Shown here: positions 41,923-49,830 of the stretch, one piece after another
How positions within the stretch are numbered: position 1 is the stretch's first letter
Layout of the letters: the number at the start of each line of letters is the position of its first letter
NCBI GenBank assembly: GCA_964611435.1
Contig: CAZSXT010000013.1
Coordinates: forward strand, 29,344 to 93,343
DNA length: 64,000 nt
Direction of reading: 5' to 3'
Source: JAYPHU01 sp964611435
GTDB lineage: Bacteria > Pseudomonadota > Alphaproteobacteria > Rhodospirillales > UBA2165
Translations under genes and position numbers: made by a program
Notes under the pieces: generated by a model
Told to the model about the DNA's origin: nothing
The model's input: only the letters and a program-made list of their open reading frames with translations
The model's database searches: none

Positions 41923-42387
41923 GTGCATTTGAAGAAGCGATTCGCGAGCGTGATATCGACCTGGTTCGGGAGCGGATTGATCCCGTTTGCGCCTGGCACC
42001 TGGGGCTCAATCGCCGCGCTACCCTTCGCTTGGATCATTTACGAACTATGGCGCGCACCGGGCTTGATGGCTGCCACGCTGTTCCTGTTCCTGTTGGGCA
42101 CCTGGACATCAAGTATTCACGCCAAGGACCTGCCGGACGACGACCCGTCGGAAATTGTGGTCGATGAGGTCGTGGGTCAATGGATGACGCTGTTGGTCGT
42201 TCCACCGGACCTGCTGTATTACGCCATCGGCTTTGTTCTGTTTCGTGTGTTCGATGTTTTCAAACCGTGGCCGGTGTCCTGGGCTGACCGGCGGATCAAA
42301 GGCGGTCTTGGTATTATGTTGGACGACGTGCTGGCAGCGGTTTACGCCGCGATTGTCCTGGTTGCTGTTCGCTATTGGATTGGATGA
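41923..42387 (+). CDS. pgpA: Phosphatidylglycerophosphatase A
   Basis: PgpA dephosphorylates phosphatidylglycerophosphate to phosphatidylglycerol at the inner membrane. The 154-aa protein shows the family segments ISTWFGSGLIPFAPGTWGS (about residues 11-29), VVDEVVGQWMTLL (catalytic acidic residues, about 79-91), and FRVFDVFKPWPVSWADRRIKG with GIMLDDVLAAVYA at the C-terminus. Three to four hydrophobic segments. The start is GTG at 41923; a TTG two codons later has better spacing (8 bases) from AGAGG. Its stop overlaps the pncC start as ATGA. Confidence 0.94.
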   Translation: MHLKKRFASVISTWFGSGLIPFAPGTWGSIAALPFAWIIYELWRAPGLMAATLFLFLLGTWTSSIHAKDLPDDDPSEIVVDEVVGQWMTLLVVPPDLLYYAIGFVLFRVFDVFKPWPVSWADRRIKGGLGIMLDDVLAAVYAAIVLVAVRYWIG

Positions 42388-42884
42388 TGGCCATGTTTCC
42401 TGACGACATACTCGACCTATCAAAGTCGCTCATTGATACTTGCAAGGCGAAGGGACTCATGGTTGCGACGGCAGAATCTTGTACTGGCGGCCTGATTGCG
42501 GCGAGTATTACCGCCGTTTCCGGCTCTTCTGATATCTTTGACCGAGGGTTTAACACTTATTCTTACGAGTCGAAGTCGGAGATGCTGGGCGTCGACATGG
42601 ACGATATCGTCGCCAGCGGCGCGGTCAGCGAGACCGTCGCCCGGCAAATGGCGGATGGCGCCCTCGCCCATTCCAGTGCGCACCTGTCTGTGGCGGTCAC
42701 CGGAGTTGCAGGTCCTGGTGGTGGATCCGAGGAAAAGCCGGTGGGAACGGTGGATATCGCCGCCGCCCTTGAAAGCAGAGAAACCGAGTATCGGCGTTTT
42801 CATTTTGATGGCGACCGGGATGCTGTGCGGATGCAGACTGTCAAAGCTGCCCTGGAGATGATGCTGGGGTTGATAAACAGATAG
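42384..42884 (+). CDS. pncC: Nicotinamide-nucleotide amidohydrolase PncC (CinA C-terminal domain)
   Basis: PncC deamidates nicotinamide mononucleotide to nicotinate mononucleotide in NAD recycling. The 166-aa protein is a stand-alone CinA_C domain: TAESCTGGLIAASITAVSGSS (about residues 29-49), FNTYSYESKSEMLGV, and SVAVTGVAGPGGGSEEKPVGT (about 103-123) are canonical. I use the ATG at 42384, which overlaps the pgpA stop (ATGA); another ATG follows directly at 42387. The pgpA-pncC order is common in alphaproteobacteria. Confidence 0.94.
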   Translation: MMAMFPDDILDLSKSLIDTCKAKGLMVATAESCTGGLIAASITAVSGSSDIFDRGFNTYSYESKSEMLGVDMDDIVASGAVSETVARQMADGALAHSSAHLSVAVTGVAGPGGGSEEKPVGTVDIAAALESRETEYRRFHFDGDRDAVRMQTVKAALEMMLGLINR

Positions 42885-43047
42885 CCACATGTGGACTTCA
42901 ATAACAGTCCGTCATGCGTGGCCCAGCCGTTAGGCTGTGATCCGCGTACCCATCTTGAATTAAAAATTGGTCCACGGGTATCGGCTTCGCCTGCTCATGG
43001 ATGACTAAGTTTATTCGGCCTGCGTATGACTAAGAGCGGGATGACGG
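42885..43047. repeat. Intergenic region with a palindrome and a degenerate dispersed repeat
   Basis: Starts with the palindrome CCACATGTGG (42885-42894) directly after the pncC stop. From 42910 it reads CGTCATGCGTGGCCCAGCCG and continues to CCGCGTACCCATC, which resembles the stretch at 61296 in this window (CGTCATGCGCGGGCTCGACC, then CGCGTATCCATG). Such short CGTCATGC-type repeats are scattered between genes in many alphaproteobacteria; this copy is degenerate. No gene is visible. Confidence 0.4.
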
Positions 43048-43881
43048 CTAGGTTGTTCCTCGCCATTGTGCAAAGCCGCAGCCGGCATAGACTTCAAATA
43101 AAGGTGCGTAGTGGATCAGGTCGAATCCCTGCCCGCCCATGGCCGCGTGAGCGATGACCCAACTCCGAACTTCGTGCGCACCGTTTCCGGTACGCGGCAG
43201 CCAGTCTTCCAGGGTGTCCGTAATTTCGTCCTCGTCCGCACCGCCGAACATTTCCAGACAACGCTGATCAAACGGCACGTCCAACTGCCCCATCGTCGGC
43301 TCGCCGATGGAATGGCTTAAGCCGCCGGTGCCGAACACCCCGATCCGTTGGCCGCCCGGAAAGCTCTCGATCGCCTTGGCGATCAGCTTGCCCCAATCGA
43401 AACAACGCCGAATGGTCGGCATGGGCTCTTCCAGCTCGTTAATAAACACCGGCACGATTGCGGGAATGTCCTTCAAAGCCATCTGCCAGAGCGGAATGCA
43501 CACCCCGTGGTCCAGCTTGGCGCGGTAACTGATCGCGGGATCAAAGCCTTCATGAAAGGCGGTGTCCACCAAGTGCCTGCCGAAGCCCTCATGGCCAGGC
43601 AGGGTGTCATGGGGAAAATGCGGTTTCAGGAAGGCCTCTGGCGGGCCGTCGTGTTCCGGCCCGACACCGACACAGAAGCTAGGCAGATTATTGAGGAAGA
43701 AATTCACCCAATGATCGGTGGTCACCATGACCAGGATATCGGGCTGGGCCTCCATCAGCCGCTTTCCCAATTCTCGATAGGAGGCGATGACGATTCCCCG
43801 GGTCTCGTCGGTCAGGGTCGCCCACTCCCGCGCAATCAGCGGCGCATGACTTGCGGCGAAAGACCCAATCAGCTCAGCCAT
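43048..43881 (-). CDS. LigB-type extradiol ring-cleavage dioxygenase, catalytic subunit
   Basis: LigB-family enzymes open catechol-type rings with non-haem Fe(II). The 277-aa protein keeps the whole metal site: His12 (SFAASHAPLI), His57 (VTTDHWVNFF), a Glu in NGAHEVRSWVIAH near the C-terminus, and the catalytic base in TGGLSHSIGEP. It most resembles protocatechuate 4,5-dioxygenase beta subunits. Start at 43881 (ATG) overlaps the LigA-like gene stop by 8 bp; the longer frame to 43905 is not conserved. It is the last gene of a seven-gene operon with PhyH, SDR, aldo/keto reductase and FAH genes. The actual ring substrate is unknown. Confidence 0.9.
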   Translation of the reverse strand: MAELIGSFAASHAPLIAREWATLTDETRGIVIASYRELGKRLMEAQPDILVMVTTDHWVNFFLNNLPSFCVGVGPEHDGPPEAFLKPHFPHDTLPGHEGFGRHLVDTAFHEGFDPAISYRAKLDHGVCIPLWQMALKDIPAIVPVFINELEEPMPTIRRCFDWGKLIAKAIESFPGGQRIGVFGTGGLSHSIGEPTMGQLDVPFDQRCLEMFGGADEDEITDTLEDWLPRTGNGAHEVRSWVIAHAAMGGQGFDLIHYAPLFEVYAGCGFAQWRGTT

Positions 43882-44146
43882 CGCTCGCCACCGCCGTTTC
43901 GGCAAGGGGCTGGAGACTGTCGATGAACTCGGCGTCGGTCATACCGCAAATGGCGCAGTAAAACCGTAGGAGGTAGGCATTCACGTGCGGCGCAATCGCG
44001 GCAATATCGTCATTCAGGACGGCTTCGCGCATCTCGTCGCTAAGCAAGTAATCCTGCATCACTGCCGCCCTGTCTTCCCTCCAAGCCTGTGTCATCTCCG
44101 CCGATTGCAGGTCATAGAACATCTTACTGAGCCAATAGTCGGTCAC
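43874..44146 (-). CDS. LigA-like small subunit of extradiol dioxygenase
   Basis: A 90-aa helical protein of the protocatechuate 4,5-dioxygenase alpha-subunit (LigA) fold: DYLLSDEMREAVLNDDIAA (about residues 33-51), HVNAYLLRFYCAICGMTDAEF (54-74, slightly beyond the core). In LigAB the small subunit covers the active site of LigB and binds the substrate carboxylate. It abuts the PhyH gene with no gap and overlaps ligB by 8 bp, so stoichiometric production is likely. Being short it rests on both sequence likeness and its position before ligB. Confidence 0.85.
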   Translation of the reverse strand: MTDYWLSKMFYDLQSAEMTQAWREDRAAVMQDYLLSDEMREAVLNDDIAAIAPHVNAYLLRFYCAICGMTDAEFIDSLQPLAETAVASDG

Positions 44147-44974
44147 CTATTCCCGTCCCCCGGCCTCGATCTTGTTGGCGGTTGCCTTCAGGTACAGCGC
44201 ACGGGTGTCGTCCATCGCCTGAATGCATACCGGATCCAAATGTTCATTGGGCTCCGGGTCTGCCCCCCAGTAGCCGTACGTATCTTCACCGCGCAACAGC
44301 ATGGCCGTTGAGCCCTCGAAGCGTGTTTCCCGCACATGGGGCGCCACATAATGGATCGACAACCCGACGCGGGGATGGTCCGCATTGTTGGGACCGGATC
44401 CGTGGACCACGCTCTCATGATGAAATACGATCTGCCCGGCCTTCAGCACGGCAGGTACGGACTTGCCCTCATCCACACCAAGCGCATGCTGACCCATAGG
44501 GATCAGGTTATCCGGGTGAGGCTTCAATTCATGGGTCGTCGCGCTTTTGTGGCTGCCGGGGATATAGTTCACACAGCCGGCTTCGATGCTGGACTCGTTA
44601 AACGCCAGCCAGGCGGTGAGCGTATCCGCCGGCTCAAACCCGTAGAAAAAACTATCCGTGTGCCAGGAAACGTAGCGCGGATCGTGGGCCTTTTTGGCGA
44701 AGAAGGAGGCGCCCCAACAGAGAATATCCGGGCCGATCAAATCCTCGACAGCATCCAGGAGGCGTTCGTTTCTCACCACATCGCAGAGCCAGGGAAACGG
44801 TAACTGCGCCTTGATGCGAAAGCGTTCTTGCGGGTCGTGGCCGATCTCTTCTTCCAGCGCCTGAAAGCGCCGACTCAGTTCTCCCGCCTCCTCTTCCGAA
44901 TACAGATCAAACGGAAACAGGAAACCGTCGTCGTGATACGCGTCGATCTGTTGTTGGCTGAGGGCTTTGGGCAT
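44147..44974 (-). CDS. Phytanoyl-CoA dioxygenase (PhyH) family Fe(II)/2-oxoglutarate oxygenase
   Basis: A 275-aa cupin-fold oxygenase. The iron triad is visible: SWHTDSFFYG (His-x-Asp, about residues 113-122) and the distal His in ESVVHGSGPNNADHPRVG, with the 2-oxoglutarate-binding Arg in the latter. N-terminal QQIDAYHDDGFLFPFDLYSE and the region NYIPGSHKSATTHEL are family hallmarks. It probably hydroxylates a small organic acid or amine in the pathway of this operon. The neighbours are SDR (21 bp upstream) and LigA (0 bp downstream). Confidence 0.9.
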   Translation of the reverse strand: MPKALSQQQIDAYHDDGFLFPFDLYSEEEAGELSRRFQALEEEIGHDPQERFRIKAQLPFPWLCDVVRNERLLDAVEDLIGPDILCWGASFFAKKAHDPRYVSWHTDSFFYGFEPADTLTAWLAFNESSIEAGCVNYIPGSHKSATTHELKPHPDNLIPMGQHALGVDEGKSVPAVLKAGQIVFHHESVVHGSGPNNADHPRVGLSIHYVAPHVRETRFEGSTAMLLRGEDTYGYWGADPEPNEHLDPVCIQAMDDTRALYLKATANKIEAGGRE

Positions 44975-44995
44975 TTTGTCCTTCCCAAGCTTCCT

Positions 44996-45787
44996 TTAAA
45001 TCGGCGGCATGTACCCGCAGGTCAGACCGCCATCGATCACCAATTCGGCGCCAGTCATCATACGGGATTCATCGGACGCCAGATAGATAATGCCATGGGT
45101 GACGTCCTCGGTCTCGAGGATATCACCGAGGGGCACCAACTCGGACAAGGTCTCGTAGGCCGCCTCCTGGTCGCCGCCCATCGCATCGGCAAACCGCTGC
45201 AACAACGGGGTCTTGATGAAGGTCGGGTGTACGGAGTTACAGCGCACATTGTATTTGTGCCGGGCGCAATGCAGCGCGATGGACTTGGTCATGGAGCGCA
45301 CCGCGGCCTTGGCCGTGCCATAGGCGAGCGTCAGCGGATTGCCCAGAATACCGACGGTGGACGAGATATTGATAATCGAGCCGCCGGTGTCCTTCATATA
45401 AGGCAGCGCCAGCTTGCAGCCCCAAAACACGCTATCGACATCGATTTCCTGAAGCTTTTTCCACGTCGCAAAATCCGTGGACTCGATATCGCCCCCGATA
45501 GAAATGCCGGCATTGTTCACCAACACTTGCAGAGAGCCGAACTTGCTCTTGCACAGCTCCAATGCGGCCATCCAATCGTCTTCGGATGTCGCGTCATGAC
45601 GGGCGGAAATGGCCGCCCCCTGGCGTTCGGCATTGATCATCTCCGCCGTTTCAGCGGCCGTGCTTTCGTCCAAGTCGGTGGCGACGATGTTCGCCCCCTC
45701 CCTGGCCAGATGCAGCGCGGCGCCGCGTCCCAACCCGGACCCGGCGCCGGTAATCAGCGCTGTCTTGCCTTCGACGCGGCCTGCCAC
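44996..45787 (-). CDS. Short-chain dehydrogenase/reductase (SDR)
   Basis: A 263-aa classical SDR: cofactor motif TALITGAGSGLGRGAALHLA (TGxxxGxG), Asp in VATDLDE suggesting NAD(H) preference, NNAG (about residue 90-93), catalytic Ser in NISSTVG and Tyr-Lys in AYGTAKAAV. The C-terminus SRMMTGAELVIDGGLTCGYM is typical. It sits 13 bp after the aldo/keto reductase gene and 21 bp before phyH in the operon, so it likely oxidises an alcohol intermediate. Confidence 0.93.
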   Translation of the reverse strand: MAGRVEGKTALITGAGSGLGRGAALHLAREGANIVATDLDESTAAETAEMINAERQGAAISARHDATSEDDWMAALELCKSKFGSLQVLVNNAGISIGGDIESTDFATWKKLQEIDVDSVFWGCKLALPYMKDTGGSIINISSTVGILGNPLTLAYGTAKAAVRSMTKSIALHCARHKYNVRCNSVHPTFIKTPLLQRFADAMGGDQEAAYETLSELVPLGDILETEDVTHGIIYLASDESRMMTGAELVIDGGLTCGYMPPI

Positions 45788-45800
45788 TGTTCGGCGTGCC

Positions 45801-46784
45801 TTAGAGACCGAGCCGCTTCATCTGCGGCTCCGGATACCGGAGACCCGCCGTAGCACCCAGAGGGAACGCATCACTCAATGTCAGGATTTGCTCGTCGGTC
45901 AGTTGGATATCCACCGCCCGCAGATTCTCATCCAGGTAATTCGTGTGCTTCGTGCCGGGGATCGGGACCAGGTTCGGATCCCGGGCCAGCACCCACGCGA
46001 TGGCGATCTGCGCGGGTTTGAAGCCTGTGTCCTCGGCAATCTTTTCGACCACCTGCACCTTTTTGATGTTTTCCGCGATGTTTTCCTCGGCGAAACGCGG
46101 GTGATCGCGCCGCCGGTCGCCTTCCACCAGGTCATCGACCTTTTGGATGGTGCCGCTCAGGAAACCGCGGCCAAGCGGCGCATACGGCATCAGGCTGATG
46201 CCCAATTCCTGACAGGTCGGCAGGATTTCTTCTTCAACGTCGCGGGACCACAGGGAATATTCCGTTTCCACGCTGATCATCGGATGTTCCGCATGCGCCC
46301 GGCGAATAGTTTCCGGCGCCGCTTCGGACAGACCGAGATGGCTGACCTTGCCCTGTTCAATCAGCCGCGCCATGGCGCCGACGGTTTCCTCGATCGGCAC
46401 TTCCGCATCGACCCGGTGCTGGGCGTAAATCTCGATGTGATCAACCCCGAGACGCTTTAGGCTCGCCTCGCAGGCTTCCTGCACGTATTCCGGCCGGCCA
46501 TTGACGCCGCCGCTACCGTCGGGGTTGCGAGTCTGACCGAACTTGGAGTTCAAAATCACTTCGCTGCGCCGGTCCTTGATGGCCTTGCCAATCAGGGTTT
46601 CGTTCTTGCCGTTGCCGTACATGTCGGACGTGTTCAACAGGTTGACGCCGATATCCAGGGCGTGGTGGATCGTCGCAATGGATTGATCGTCGTCCAGCAG
46701 GCCGTACTGAATGGACATGCCCATGCAGCCCAGGCCAATCGCCGGGACTTCAGGGCCGTTCGTTCCTAGTTTACGTTTCTGCAT
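45801..46784 (-). CDS. Aldo/keto reductase
   Basis: A 327-aa NADPH-linked TIM-barrel oxidoreductase of the AKR13-like group: GLGCMGMSIQYG (about residues 18-29), catalytic Asp/Tyr in LLNTSDMYGNGKNE (about 49-62), Lys in VILNSKFG, and His in EIYAQHRVD. The C-terminal cofactor region LVPIPGTKHTNYLDENLRAV is intact. It lies 11 bp after the FAH-family gene and 13 bp before the SDR gene, same strand. Aldehyde or ketone substrate unknown. Confidence 0.94.
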   Translation of the reverse strand: MQKRKLGTNGPEVPAIGLGCMGMSIQYGLLDDDQSIATIHHALDIGVNLLNTSDMYGNGKNETLIGKAIKDRRSEVILNSKFGQTRNPDGSGGVNGRPEYVQEACEASLKRLGVDHIEIYAQHRVDAEVPIEETVGAMARLIEQGKVSHLGLSEAAPETIRRAHAEHPMISVETEYSLWSRDVEEEILPTCQELGISLMPYAPLGRGFLSGTIQKVDDLVEGDRRRDHPRFAEENIAENIKKVQVVEKIAEDTGFKPAQIAIAWVLARDPNLVPIPGTKHTNYLDENLRAVDIQLTDEQILTLSDAFPLGATAGLRYPEPQMKRLGL

Positions 46785-46795
46785 CTTTGCCTCCC

Positions 46796-47488
46796 CTATC
46801 CTATGTGAATGGTCAGATCGCCGACACCGTCGATATGACCTTCCATCGTGTCGCCGGCCTTCACCGCGGCGACGCCTTCCGGCGTGCCCATGTAAATCAA
46901 ATCACCCGCCTGCAACTCCACCAAGCCGGAGAGGTAGGAAATCGTCTCCGCCGTGGTCCAGATATGCATGTCCAGGGTACTTTCCTGCTTGGTCTCGCCG
47001 TTCACCTTGATCCAGATGGCGGCATTCGTGGTGTCGGGATGCCCGACCTCGCTGACCGGGCGCAGTGCCGTACAGGGCGCGGAATTATCAAACCCCTTGC
47101 CCATATCCCAGGGCCGGCCCATTTCCTTGGCTTGGTTTTGCAGATCACGGCGGGTCAGGTCGATGCCGACACCGTAGCCCCAGACATGATCCAGCGCTTC
47201 CGCTTCGGCAATGTCTTTGCCGCCCTCGCCGATGGCCGCCACCAGTTCGATCTCGTGGTGAACGTTGCTGGTTTGAGGAGGATACGGAATGGTTGCGCCG
47301 TTCTCGACAAGCGCATCCGCCGGCTTCATGAAGAAAAATGGCGGCTCCCGGTCAGGATCAGCCCCCATTTCGATAGCGTGGGCGCGATAGTTGCGGCCGA
47401 CGCAATAAATCCGTCGTACCGGAAACCGTTCGTCGGAGCCCTCAATGGCGACAGAGGGCTGTTCACCCGGTGAAATCACGAAACTCAT
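46796..47488 (-). CDS. Fumarylacetoacetate hydrolase (FAH) family protein
   Basis: FAH-family enzymes hydrolyse, hydrate or decarboxylate ring-cleavage products. The 230-aa protein has the shared core VRRIYCVGRNYRAHAIEMG (about residues 25-43), FFFMKPADALVENG, the metal-binding acidic pair HHEIELVAAIGEGG (about 76-89), GYGVGIDLTRRDLQ, and YMGTPEGVAAVKAGD. It is close to bacterial fumarylpyruvate hydrolases and maleylpyruvate-type enzymes. Together with LigAB-like subunits this supports a meta- or gentisate-like aromatic pathway. Confidence 0.92.
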   Translation of the reverse strand: MSFVISPGEQPSVAIEGSDERFPVRRIYCVGRNYRAHAIEMGADPDREPPFFFMKPADALVENGATIPYPPQTSNVHHEIELVAAIGEGGKDIAEAEALDHVWGYGVGIDLTRRDLQNQAKEMGRPWDMGKGFDNSAPCTALRPVSEVGHPDTTNAAIWIKVNGETKQESTLDMHIWTTAETISYLSGLVELQAGDLIYMGTPEGVAAVKAGDTMEGHIDGVGDLTIHIG

Positions 47489-47540
47489 TCAAAACTCCTG
47501 CAAATTCAGCGTTTTTTGTTGTCCAAAATGGCCTGCGGAC

Positions 47541-48827
47541 TTATCGGTTTAGCTCCAGAATGTCAAAGCCGTTATCCCTGTCATAGAGGTAGATCAGACC
47601 GTTGGGCGCGACCTCCACATCGTTGCTCTGCGGGCTGTCGAAGCCGGCAACCGGTTCCGGAATATAGTGGCCGATTTCCACCGGGTCGAAGGGATCGGCC
47701 ACGTCGATGATCCGTAACCCGCCGGAGAACCAGGTGCAATAGACCAGCGTGTCATCCATATGATCCTGGAACTGGTGCGCGCCGAACCGTCCGCCCGGCA
47801 ACGTCGAATAGGGGCTGCACCATTCGGGCACATGGAACGACGCCAGGCACTGGATGTTGTCATAGTCGGTAACGTCGAAGGTCCATAAGTTGGCCGGCGC
47901 CTGGCCCGGACCCGGCACTCGTTTGTGTTCCTCATCCACCACAACCGTAATCCGGCGGCCATCAATCAGATGGGGCACCGGCAAGACAGTGTGCGTTGGC
48001 TCTCTAACCGGTGGGTGATAATTGTGCTCCGCCACCGTGACTGGCTTGGTGATGTCGGAAACATCGACGATCCGGAAGCCCGCATGCCAGACCGAGGCCC
48101 ACATCTCGTCCCCCACCCGGAGCGCATGATGCAGCCGGTTGCGGTAACCAGACCAAGTTGGTTTTTCCCCGCCGGCCAAATGCTGACCCGGCATCCACCA
48201 GCGGGACACTTCTGTCGGATTGGTGGGATCGGCCAAGCTATAGATCACCAGGATGTTGCCGATATAGCCTTCCATCTCCGTCGAGATGTAGGCATAGTTT
48301 TCATCCATATCAAAACGATGAGTGCCGAACCCGTGGGTCTTCACGTAGGCCAGTTCCTTCGGGGTGGTCTTGTCGGAAATATCCCAGACCTTGAACCCGC
48401 CATCCGTATAGCCCCTCTCCCGCGCTTCATTGAGGACGGGAATGTCCTCTTCCTTCACCCCTAAGGCTGCGGCCACATTGGCGTCTGTCGGGTCTTTGCC
48501 GTCCGCTTCCAGAAGTGCGACGGTTTCCGGGATGCGGTCACCGACCCGCAGGAAGTGCCGGTTATTCATCTCCACATTAGTGACCATGATATCGCCGGCC
48601 ACCCGCACTTTGTGGGTGTGCGAAAATTCGCTGTCGGTTTGGGTATGGGCGACGACCTTGGGATCGGCGGGATTAGAAATATCAATGATGGAGGTGCCGT
48701 GGGGCGGCTTCATATGCCCGATATAGGCGTAGTCCCCTTGTACGACGACCTGACCGCCGCCGGCGATATCTAGGTGACCCAATCGCTTGACGTTCGACGC
48801 GATTTCGCCCTTCGGCTGATCCAGCAT
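47541..48827 (-). CDS. LVIVD-repeat beta-propeller protein with a ring of conserved histidines
   Basis: A 428-aa protein of LVIVD repeats, each blade carrying a strand like GLRIIDVADPFDPVEIGHY or GFRIVDVSDITKPVTVAEH. It has no signal peptide, unlike many LVIVD proteins. Several blades begin with His at a comparable place: His70/His72 (FSHTHKVRV), His170 (GTHRFDMDE), His233/234 (LHHALRVGD), His279 (PTHTVLPVP) and His351/356 (AHQFQDHMDD). This pattern recalls metal centres on propeller axes. First gene of the seven-gene ring-cleavage operon, 52 bp before the FAH gene. Function unknown; a metal-dependent enzyme is my inference. Confidence 0.85.
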   Translation of the reverse strand: MLDQPKGEIASNVKRLGHLDIAGGGQVVVQGDYAYIGHMKPPHGTSIIDISNPADPKVVAHTQTDSEFSHTHKVRVAGDIMVTNVEMNNRHFLRVGDRIPETVALLEADGKDPTDANVAAALGVKEEDIPVLNEARERGYTDGGFKVWDISDKTTPKELAYVKTHGFGTHRFDMDENYAYISTEMEGYIGNILVIYSLADPTNPTEVSRWWMPGQHLAGGEKPTWSGYRNRLHHALRVGDEMWASVWHAGFRIVDVSDITKPVTVAEHNYHPPVREPTHTVLPVPHLIDGRRITVVVDEEHKRVPGPGQAPANLWTFDVTDYDNIQCLASFHVPEWCSPYSTLPGGRFGAHQFQDHMDDTLVYCTWFSGGLRIIDVADPFDPVEIGHYIPEPVAGFDSPQSNDVEVAPNGLIYLYDRDNGFDILELNR

Positions 48828-48928
48828 GGTTTCCTCCCTTTTCTTATGCTCTTATTCCGGCTTCGGGATAAGACTTTATCGGTCAGACAGGGATTGGCAA
48901 GGCGGAAAGCCATAGGAGTTGTCACATC

Positions 48929-49624
48929 ATGGTTATTCGAGTTTTAAGCGCCGGTGCACCGGCCAACGGGGTGCCGCTCTGCGCGGAAGCCTATGAGACA
49001 AAGACCGGCACAAAGGTAGAGGCGGACTACGCCACCGCCCCAGTAATCCGGGAAAGACTGGCGGCCGACGAAGGAAATGCCGAGGTTCTAATCGCCCCTA
49101 CTAACGCGATGGAGGATTTCCAGGCACAAGGGTTGGTGGTGACCAGCACTGTTGCGGATATTGGATCGGTTCGGTCCGGCGTGGTGATTAAGGAGAGCTC
49201 AGACGCGCCCGATATCTCCACTGAGGAGTCCTTGAAAGCGGCCATCCTGGCTGCCGACTCCCTCGCCTACAACACGGCGTCTAGTGGCCAGTACATTGCC
49301 ACCATGATGGAAAAACTGGGCATCGCCGCGGAAGTGGCGGATAAGACCGTCCGTCCTAATTCGGCGGAAGAGTTGATGGATCACCTGGCGAATTCGTCGT
49401 TTGAAAATGAAATCGGTTTCGGCCAGCAAACCGCTATCCGCCGTCTCATAGATGCGGGCGTTAAGGTGAAACTGGTGGGCCCGCTGCCGGAAAGTCTCGA
49501 CCGTTATACGTCATACCAAGTTGCCGTGCTTACCGACGGCGACAATGACGACGGCCGGTCTCTCGCGGCGTTCATGAGCTCTGAGGAGGGATTGGCGCTG
49601 TTCCGCAGTGTAGGCGTGGCTTAG
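48929..49624 (+). CDS. ModA-like periplasmic-binding-protein type II domain without signal peptide
   Basis: A 231-aa protein resembling molybdate/tungstate-binding ABC receptors: IRVLSAGAPANGVPLCAEAY at the very N-terminus where a mature receptor would start, ADEGNAEVLIAPTNAMEDF, VRSGVVIKESSDAPDIST, and AFMSSEEGLALFRSVGVA at the end. No signal peptide or lipobox is present, so it would be cytosolic unless the start is mis-assigned; I see no upstream in-frame leader. No ABC permease is adjacent. It diverges from the LVIVD operon (101 bp) and could be a ligand sensor. Confidence 0.78.
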   Translation: MVIRVLSAGAPANGVPLCAEAYETKTGTKVEADYATAPVIRERLAADEGNAEVLIAPTNAMEDFQAQGLVVTSTVADIGSVRSGVVIKESSDAPDISTEESLKAAILAADSLAYNTASSGQYIATMMEKLGIAAEVADKTVRPNSAEELMDHLANSSFENEIGFGQQTAIRRLIDAGVKVKLVGPLPESLDRYTSYQVAVLTDGDNDDGRSLAAFMSSEEGLALFRSVGVA

Positions 49625-49672
49625 GTCCGCATCCATTTCTAAACCACGTCGCCCCTCCCCCTTCCCGTCATG

Positions 49673-49760
49673 CCCGAGTTGGGACCAATGATAATTGGGA
49701 CCAATTCTCGGGTATCTAGATCACATGAGATCCCCGACAACCGCTTCGCGGGTCGGGGAT
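49673..49760. repeat. Two adjacent hairpin-forming dispersed repeats
   Basis: The first hairpin is CCCGAG (49673-49678) with CTCGGG (49707-49712), enclosing a duplicated TTGGGACCAAT (49679-49689 and 49695-49705). The second is a long stem from ATCCCCGAC (49730-49738) to GTCGGGGAT (49752-49760) with an inner CCGC/GCGG stem and small loop. The flank CGTCATGCCCGAG matches the CGTCATGC start of the repeats at 42910 and 61296. No coding function; possibly a mobile or structural intergenic repeat family. Confidence 0.55.
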
Positions 49761-49830
49761 GACGACCTGAGAGTGGAGACCTAATGCTCGCTTCACTTCG
49801 GCGAAGGCAGGCATGACTACGCAATTAAAC

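Noticed and set aside
44828..45853. A 341-codon plus-strand frame opposite phyH and SDR
   Set aside because: Antisense to two well-supported genes and without recognisable motifs.
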